A DNA stretch of 64,000 bases from NCBI GenBank assembly GCA_009760855.2, contig WPIO01000007.1:7756001-7820000 (forward strand). The letters are read 5' to 3'. Positions within the stretch are counted from its first letter, which is position 1. Each line of letters begins with the position of its first letter. The position numbers and the translations under genes were made by a program. Below, one piece after another: positions 57,495 to 64,000 of the stretch. Source of the stretch: Cristatella mucedo. Lineage: Eukaryota > Bryozoa > Phylactolaemata > Cristatellidae. The notes beneath the pieces were generated by a model. The model saw only the letters and a program-made list of their open reading frames with translations. It was not told where the DNA came from and made no database searches.

Positions 57495-57625
57495 ATTATC
57501 ATGTTAGTCGATTTATTAGCCTCATTTATAAAGCCAGATTAGCCTTAGAGGCTACCATTCCGGCTTGAAATCGGCAATAAAGAATTCCCTGCTGATGAAT
57601 CTCAACCCATGACATAGAATGTGGT
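57495..57625 (-). mobile_element. SINE-B fragment
   Basis: Reverse strand: TATGTCATGGGTTGAGATTC (B box side), GCCTCTAAGGCTAATCTGGC and AATGAGGCTAATAAATCGAC. The A-box half is absent. Confidence 0.6.
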
Positions 57626-57654
57626 GCGCATGCACAAGCATGTTATGCTTGATG

Positions 57655-57975
57655 ACGATTGGGGACAGAAGCTTTTGCTCTGCACGTCTAAGATTTCGAT
57701 GTTCACTTCCAAAATTCTTACGATGGAGACATCTTCTCCCGCTTCTAACAGTAGAGGCACATCCTTTCCAGCCGTCCTGAGCTACTACTTCCATGCTACC
57801 GCAATGCTACTCATTACCTCAACTACTCTCCTGACTCAGCTATGCTTCTCACTTTCTCTTTGTTGCGTGAGATGAAGTCTGTTGGCCACTGAATGCATAC
57901 CGAAAGCCGCTGAGGCTTTGAATGCACTACTGAAAACTCTCCTGCATAATACCCACTTAGTCTTTGTGGCTTCGA
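57655..57975 (+). mobile_element. LINE-B fragment
   Basis: ACAGAAGCTTTTGCTCTGCA, GCACATCCTTTCCAGCCGTC, CCACTTAGTCTTTGTGGCTT. 5'- and 3'-eroded. Confidence 0.82.
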
Positions 57976-57979
57976 AAGG

Positions 57980-59375
57980 GAAGGGAGTCTCTTTCTGAAA
58001 AATGTCAGGACACTTTTGTTAAGTATGCAGCTAGTATAATGATAGGCCTCACCGACCTATGAATGTCAGTACTAGGCTTTTCCATGCTAATAACGCACTA
58101 GTAAAATGTCTATTCACACGTGCAAAGCATCGTTGTCGAAGCTGCCATGAAAGCCTCATCCTAAACTCTTGGACCAAGGCCGACTTTGGTCCTGAATAAA
58201 CAGGTATGCTGCCACCCCACCTCCATTTCCTTCATTTACAGTTGGCAGCATCGACGGTTCCGGCACGTGCACACAGTGCACATAGCTTTTCGCGGCTCCC
58301 AAAAGCCGACCAAAGCAGTTAAATACGAAAAAACGCCTACAGAGCACCTGTCGGCAGCATGCCATTAACTGTGGCCTCAATATAACTCCCAATTGTGGTT
58401 GGCCTATGCCGGGCTGCATCCAGGCTGGAGGCAGGGTTAGCCGACAGCCAGCAAGCGACCAAAAAAAGGTGTTTGCTGCTTGCTTTATAGAAAGCAAACA
58501 CATATGACCTGGCCTGCTCTGTCCATGGTCGGCGGCAGCCGTGGGTATTAGCACTCGTAGTTTGCACACCAAGCTACTTGTCGTCAGGCTATCGAACTGC
58601 CAGTCCACATCCTGCAGGCCATCGAACCGCAGCAGACCTCAGAGCGCTCACCGGATCGCAGGGTGTGGGAGGCAGGCAGGAAGAAATGAGTGTACGGACC
58701 ATGAATAATAGTGCATACTATTCGATTGTGGCACGAGCCAAGCCGTAGACAACGCAGCGACGGTGGCGGCACCGGCACCGGGAGCCACCGCCGCCGAGTC
58801 CTATGTCGCTGGCAATACGCGACAGAGCGTGTCAGCCACGTGACTGATGCGACACAAAATAGGCTCGAGGGCATCGCAGCACCGCCAATGCTAGCAGCTG
58901 CCACAGGAGTCCTGTGGCAGCTCGCTCCTCGGAGCGGACTGACCGTACAGTGACACGACTATGATGCAGAAAGTGCAGCAGCCAGGACAAGGTCAGAGGG
59001 ATACAGGTCAGCAATACACGCAGCAGCGCAGCGCGGATGCTGCCGGCATCCGGCGGCCCAATGCTCTACGAGCGGCTAAAGTTTGTAGACTTCATGTCCT
59101 TCTCCAAACGCATTTCTTCTTTTTTTTAAGGTCCGGCTGCGTTTGGCACGGCACTGCATGCCATCCCGGGCTGGGCGCACGTACAGACCAGCCTTCTTTA
59201 CCCGCACTGCTGCTGCTGCTCACAGAAGTGGCCGACCACACGTCTGGCTCCCAGCGACTGCACGAGCGCACCGTCCGGTTTCACCCGCGCCATTCTTCGC
59301 TTCGTGAGAAAAAGCCAGGAGGATCCTGGATCGCATAGCTGCACTCGACGAACGGACTCGTCTGCAGCGGCCGCT
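57980..59375. other. 3' flank of the ARHGAP gene; no accepted exon
   Basis: CpG-rich from about 58730. The minus-strand frame 59455-59198 overlaps the end of the ARHGAP terminal exon in another frame, so an alternative 3' splice form is conceivable. I could not identify a conserved domain in it. Confidence 0.4.
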
Positions 59376-59379
59376 CGCT

Positions 59380-61172
59380 TCAGCTCCAACTGAAAGCCGA
59401 CAGCTGAGTCCTCTCTATGTGCCGCAGCGGCGACGGTTCGTGCAGCAGCTCCCACGACGTCTTGCTGTGCGCAGCGGCGGCGACAGTTCGAGGTGCATGG
59501 CCGGCGGCCGACTGATCGAACGAGGCCTCTCGGAACTGCTCGAAGTGGTCGCCGCCGCCGAGCGTGTGCCGCCTCCGAAGGCGCTTCCTCTCGGCGGTCA
59601 TATCGCGCTTGGCCACCGAGCTGTCACGCTGCCCCGCAGTTTGCGGGCAGTCCAACGCGACGGCCGCACCTCCGACGATGCGCCTGGCCTGCATGATGCC
59701 TCGGCTGCCGCCTCCGCCAAAGCTCGAGCTGTCCTGCTTGCCGCTGCTGCCCGCATCCACGGCGGCGCTGCCGCCGGCAGCGGCCTGGGTGCCCGCGGCG
59801 GCAGAAGGCTGCAGCAAGCCGGCCTTGTGCAGCGTGGGGTCTCGGTAGCAAGCGGACACGTCGGAAGTGGCGGCTGTCGGGCCACAGTGTGCAGCAGCCG
59901 AAGTCGGACGACCGTCGTCCTTACTCGATGCGTTGCCACCGTCGGCCGGCGGCGCACCGTCGTTGGGCAACGCCGCAGCACAGTCGTAGCGCTGCGTCGC
60001 TAGCTCCGACCCTTTCTCGCTGCTCCTAGTCCGTGCACGGGGCACGGCTTCGGCGACGCTGCCGCCGTCGTCGCGCCTGGCAGCCGGAGGCAGCGAACCG
60101 GCCGCAGGCGTGGTGCTACAGCCGTCCGCCGAGTGCAGGAATCGCCTGAGGTCGGAATCGCTCAGCTCTGCAGTGATGGCTAGCATCAGGTCCGATGATG
60201 CATCGTCCAGACTGCTCAGCGACGCCGACAGGCGATGTCCCTGCCCGGCTGGCGAGTCGAGTGAGCCGGTGCGCGAGAGAAGCAACTTGACAGCCGGGCC
60301 GCTCTCAGCAGCAGGAGGCGGAAGCCCAGCGCAACTACTGGCGACCACTCCCCGAGCATTGCAACCGGCGACACTGCCGGCGCATACTCCTCCGGCTGGT
60401 GCGATGCCGTCGGCTGCAATGTCGACGTCGCTGCACAACTGCAGACGGGGAATCGGCTCGGGACTGCCTGCACAGCTGCCGCTGTCGCACGGTCCCACGC
60501 TCGCAGTCCGGCCGCCGCTGCAGCTGAGACGCGGAGGTCGAGGCGGTCGTGAGGTGACCGAGGGCGAGCTGACCTCAGCAGTGGCAATGACTTCGACGGC
60601 AGCGACGACGACGATCGTCTCTGTGGCCGCGCTGCTGCTGCTGCCGCCGCTGCCGACACCGGAAGTGTTGGCCGTCGCCTGCTCGGCGCCATCGACGAGA
60701 ATGGCGTGCCGGCGAGCCGGCAGCATTGGTGGCGGGGCGTCGGAAGACGGCAAGTCGAGTGCCATCGGAGCCGGCGTCGAGCCCTGGGCGGCCCTTCGCG
60801 GTCGGGGCGAGAGGGCCGCAGCAGCGGCGGCAGCCTTGGAAGCGTCGGCGGCAACCGTCGGCTCGGCCTCGGACGCTTCGGAGCTCTCGAGTTTTGCGGC
60901 AACTCTCTGCGCGACGGAGCTCTCCTCCTCCTCCTCCTCCTTTGTAGCCGCCTTGGAGCTGCCTGCTGGCTCGGCTGGCAAGGGTGCAGAGGGCAGAAGG
61001 CCGGCCCTGGCCACCACTTCGGCGTCGATGTTACGCTCGGAGAAGCTGTCGCCGAGGTAGGACGAGACCGACGGCCGGGCCTTGTCTCCGCCGCCGTCTT
61101 CTTTTGCAAATGCCCGGTGAGCAGCTGCCGAAGCAATCGATGCCAGCACGTCCCTGCCCTTGTCCCTCGCAC
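59380..61172 (-). CDS. ARHGAP21/23: ARHGAP21/23-type Rho GTPase-activating protein, long C-terminal exon
   Basis: Starts after CTCTTGCAG (61173-61174). Two bases complete a glycine from the previous exon, and the exon is open for about 597 codons to the stop at 59380. It begins ARDKGRDVLASIASAAAHRA, like the GKDQYSRELLVSSI-A-AAS region that follows the GAP domain in ARHGAP21. A Glu run lies at about residue 80, and long Ala/Ser/Pro-rich stretches of probable disorder follow. Near the end it carries RKRLRRRHTLGGGD, matching the RRRHTLGG motif of the ARHGAP21 C-terminus. These two anchors and the gene order identify the family. The protein should shut off Rho-type GTPases (Cdc42 and RhoA in vertebrates) at Golgi or cell junctions. 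Confidence 0.85.
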
Positions 61173-61367
61173 CTGCAAGAGCGCCAGCGCACGTGACGGC
61201 TGAGCAGCTTGGTCAAGTGCTTCCCTCAGCGCGAACCCTTGGTGCACGAGCACATGCCCTTGCGCACGAGCACCCAAGCAACGAGCGACTAGCAGAGCTG
61301 GCGAAACAGACGGATGGCGGTGGCGTCAGCAGCAGCCCGAATACAGAGTAAGCTCGCCCCTACGTAC

Positions 61368-61500
61368 CGCTGCCGGCGATCCGAGCGAGGTCATCGCCCA
61401 TGCTCTGCATCGTCTCGCTGATCGGCGTGGCCATCGACAGGTCTTCGCAGATGGGAGGCACTTCCTCGTTTGGAGCGAGTGCCGCAAAAATCCAGTCGTT
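61368..61500 (-). CDS. ARHGAP21/23: ARHGAP21/23-type RhoGAP, exon after the GAP domain core
   Basis: 133 bases. Acceptor CTTGTCCGTGAGCAG (61501-61502), phase 0 start. Donor AGCG|GTACGT (61367), phase 1 end. It reads NDWIFAALAPNEEVPPICED, the (H/N)DW(I/F)F segment that closes the RhoGAP domain in this family. An acidic tail then continues to DDLARIAGS. It joins the preceding exon directly (ESIILY + NDWIF), and both phases match the neighbours. Confidence 0.88.
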
Positions 61501-61775
61501 CTGCTCACGGACAAGTGGCACGAGCTTCAGCCGATGCACAAGCAAGATGAATGCGAGCAGGAGCTCGAGATGAACGCATGCACGCTCGGTTTACATTGCT
61601 TGCACCATCGGGGGAAAATGAAGGCACATTCGCGTCAAAGTGCATGGGCCTTCGGGTCCAGGTGCACGGGTCATCGGGTCAAAGTCCTGTGAAGTCTTGC
61701 CCGAAAGAGTGCCGCGCAACTCACAGCAGGCAACGGTAGTCTGGAAAGTATCACAGAGCGAGCGAAGCAACTCAC

Positions 61776-61901
61776 ATAGAGGATAATGCTCTCGATGACC
61801 TGGCACTGATCAGACATGTCCATGGCCGTCTCAACTGTTGAGTGACTGTCGCAGCCAATCACAGTAGGGCCGAAGCAGATGGCCAGATTTCGTGGATCCA
61901 T
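61776..61901 (-). CDS. ARHGAP21/23: ARHGAP21/23-type RhoGAP, exon with the end of the GAP domain
   Basis: 126 bases, 42 codons in phase 0 at both ends. Acceptor CGTCCTTTTGCAG (61902-61903), donor CTCTAT|GTGAGT (61775). It encodes MDPRNLAICFGPTVIG, the NLA-x-x-FGPT block present in nearly all RhoGAP domains, then ETAMDMSDQCQVIESIILY, close to the DM-x-x-QC-x-x-(I/V)E pattern of ARHGAP21/23. The exon carrying the catalytic arginine finger lies upstream, beyond 64000. The leading ATG is an internal methionine, not a start. Confidence 0.92.
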
Positions 61902-62070
61902 CTGCAAAAGGACGGCTACTATTTTGCACATGCACAAGCCATATCAAGGAATTAGGCCGAGTTGGAGCACAGGTTGTTGGACCGCAGCAGGTGCGCTTGC
62001 CACCAATCCTAAAGCATGAACGACACCTGCAGGCACAGGACCCGTGAGCCGATGTTCACGTGTCCTATGG

Positions 62071-62071
<1 letters not shown>

Positions 62072-62159
<88 letters not shown>
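62072..62159. repeat. (GA)n microsatellite at a LINE-A junction
   Basis: About 43 GA units running directly into the truncated 5' end of a LINE-A. Confidence 0.98.
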
Positions 62160-62160
<1 letters not shown>

Positions 62161-62877
62161 ATTCGTGACATCTCGTCTCGACTTCTGCAACTCACTGCTT
62201 ACTGGCCTACCAGCATGTGCGATCAGGCGATTGCAGCTGGTGCAAAACTCTGCAGCTAGGCTTGTCTGTCGTGAGCGTCGCAGTTGCCACATTACTCCAC
62301 TTCTCGCCGACCTGCACTGGTTACCAGTCAAGCAACGGATTGACTTCAAGGTTTTGTCGCTCACTTTTAGGTCTCTTCATTCTATGGCTCCAGCCTATCT
62401 TTCAGATATACTACCCCATCAGGCAAAGCATCGTACCACTCGCTTTTCGGAATCCAACAGTCTAGAAATACCTCGTACAAACTATAAATCCTTTGGAGAC
62501 CGTGCATTTAGCTCGTATGCTCCCACAGCCTGGAACTCCCTCCCGACCTGCATCAGAACATCCCCTGACCTGACCACATTTAAAAGAAACTTAAAAACAT
62601 ACCTATTTAGGACAGCATTTAGTGGGTCCTTGTGATTCGTCCTCGATGTGCTTATGCGTGCTGACACTGTTCATGCTGCCACTAACCACATTTGCATGCT
62701 GACCCAATGCATGTAACCCCTAACCATGTTATTCATTTTGTTTGTTTTTCAAGCATGATTTTACTTACTATTCTGTTGCGTATCACTTTGCAGCAAATGT
62801 AAAGCGCCTAGAAAGAGATTAAGTTCTCTGAGGGCGCTTTATCAAGTGCAATATTATTATTATTATTATTATTATTA
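62157..62877 (+). mobile_element. LINE-A copy, 5'-truncated, young
   Basis: In-frame C-terminal domain from [20 protein letters not shown] to FRTAFSGSL and a stop at 62635. A full 3' untranslated region follows, then the hairpin AAAGCGCCTAGAAAGAGATT with CTGAGGGCGCTTTATCAAG, and an ATT repeat. Nearly identical to 64-1594, including the rare CAATATTATT variant at the end. Inserted in the ARHGAP intron, antisense to the gene. Confidence 0.95.
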
Positions 62878-62879
62878 GA

Positions 62880-63620
62880 GCAGATAATGCACATGCTCCC
62901 CCCCCCCCGTGAAGCCGAGCAAGCTGCCGGAAGAGCAAAAGTTTCTACAGTTTAGGAACTTGTACATTTAGGCATTATAGCACTTTTGAATGCAAACACT
63001 TCGTGCTCTGAGTGTTCACAGAGAAAAATAATAAATGACCGGCATCTTGTCGGCATTCTAAAGTTAAGCGACCACGTTCACTTTCAGCAAGATGGCCGAA
63101 GTTCAGTGATTGACAAACCTGTAACCAACCGAGGTACCGTCGCTAACCAGGCACATCCACGAGAATGCAATGGGCAGACCAAGGTGGATGAGGACAGAAC
63201 AAGAGCAAAGCTTTCTGCCTTCTGTGAATGGCTGCTATTGGGCCAGGCAGTTCACTCCTGACACACTCGACCACAATCTCGATATCGCTCAGCACACTTC
63301 TGGGAGTCAGAAGCAAATGATAGGTCACATGAACTCTTCAGCGCTGGTGTGCATCTTTGAAGCTTGTAATTCAAGTTTCAGCCATGCAGCACCAAGCAAT
63401 AGATCTTGAGATTAAACAATTAGCAAAGTATGCTGACAGGCAATGAGCAGGTTGGGGGCAGCCCAGCAATATAATTGCAAAGCTCCGACCGTGGGCAGAA
63501 TAGATCACTGCCAATCGAAGCATGCTGTCCTTGTTAGTACGCGGATTCGATACTGCCATGGTAAGCACCACAGACACTCGACACATGCCCAAAGGTAGGA
63601 ATGCAGTGCTACTCTCTGCA
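62880..63620. other. ARHGAP intron; no recognised feature
   Basis: A C11 run at about 62897 and small frames without a domain. No RhoGAP exon was found here on the minus strand. Confidence 0.4.
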
Positions 63621-63624
63621 AATG

Positions 63625-63910
63625 TATTTCCGTCTGTAACTCCACAAAGCCACCAGGACTAAGCCGGTGTTACCCTGGAGAGCATTCTACAATGCAATCA
63701 AAGCCCAAGCAGCTGTCGGCACACGCATGGTAGCCAACAGACTCCACCAATAAATGCAATAAAGAGAAAGCAAGAAGCATAGTTGAATCTCGGTGGCACA
63801 CGAAAAAGTGAGTAGTAGGGAAGCAGCAGCGCAGGACGGCTGAAAAGAAGGCAAGTCGGCAGCAGGGGGGGGGTGAGATGTCACAAGCTTCTGTCGCCAG
63901 CGGTCACAAA
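63625..63910 (-). mobile_element. LINE-B fragment, old
   Basis: TCTGTAACTCCACAAAGCCA, GTGTTACCCTGGAGAGCATT, CAATAAAGAGAAAGCAAGAA, matching the 3' region of the copy at 7363-8240 at lower similarity. Confidence 0.8.
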
Positions 63911-64000
63911 GCGCAGCCATGGCAGGCATTGAACCGAGCCCTAAGAGAGCTCTATTCTCTTTCTACGACACGGCAGATGCTGGCGCATTGGCAGACTCAC

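Noticed and set aside
60110-61060. Long plus-strand frames (316, 194 and 165 codons) and minus-strand 353-codon frame over the ARHGAP terminal exon
   Set aside because: Shadow frames of a GC-rich coding exon. Only the minus-strand frame of 59380-61172 has correct splice phase and ARHGAP21 motifs.

Overview
This is a window of animal nuclear DNA. It is repeat-dense, has GT-AG introns and long microsatellites, and carries many truncated copies of LINE and tRNA-derived SINE retroposons. The protein exons belong to animal-specific families. I cannot name the species; an invertebrate is likely from the divergence of the exons and the two unfamiliar SINE families, but that is inference.

Host genes. 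Two host genes lie in tandem on the minus strand. (1) A ceramide-kinase-like gene (CERKL type) runs from about 50.04 kb down to about 5.1 kb. I found six short exons scattered through this retroposon-filled span: 49772-50036, 29673-about 29909, 23928-24059, 9503-9563, 8930-9147 and about 5099-5523. All have recognisable splice sites, and the reading phase agrees at every junction. They encode the PH-like N-terminus, the DAGK-type nucleotide-binding region with GGDGT, and the following CERKL-specific block. The C-terminal exons were not found. (2) The 3' part of an ARHGAP21/23-type Rho GTPase-activating protein lies at 61901-59380. Two small exons close the RhoGAP domain, and a very long Ala/Ser-rich terminal exon follows. 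Its upstream exons are outside the window.

Mobile DNA. LINE-A (L2/CR1-type reverse transcriptase, 3' end in ATT/TAA repeats) is present in about 30 pieces. All are 5'-truncated, and the copies at 64-1594 and 62157-62877 are young and nearly identical. LINE-B is a second, related LINE ending in an ATTAC repeat. SINE-A has a tRNA-like head and a tail that copies the LINE-A 3' hairpin. SINE-B has a tRNA-like head with a different conserved core. A noncoding quasi-tandem repeat (units about 135-195 bp) forms two blocks, at 19.1-20.9 kb and 37.1-39.0 kb, in both of which the unit orientation flips.

Layout. 0-1.6 kb young LINE-A; 4.1-5.0 kb old SINE-B and LINE-A; 5.1-9.6 kb CERKL exons 4-6 with a LINE-B; 9.8-14.2 kb SINEs, microsatellites and old LINE; 14.2-19.1 kb stacked minus-strand LINE-A copies; 19.1-20.9 kb repeat block; 23.9 kb CERKL exon 3; 26-31 kb SINEs, microsatellites and CERKL exon 2; 30.6-35.5 kb nested LINE-A/SINE complex; 36.3-40.4 kb LINE-B, repeat block, LINE-A; 41-49 kb mostly LINE tails and unique DNA; 49.8-50.2 kb CERKL exon 1 in CpG-rich DNA; 51-58 kb LINE-A/LINE-B/SINE pieces; 59.4-61.9 kb ARHGAP exons; 62.1-62.9 kb young LINE-A beside a GA repeat; 63.6-63.9 kb LINE-B remnant. 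No CRISPR, operon, phage or other prokaryotic system is present.
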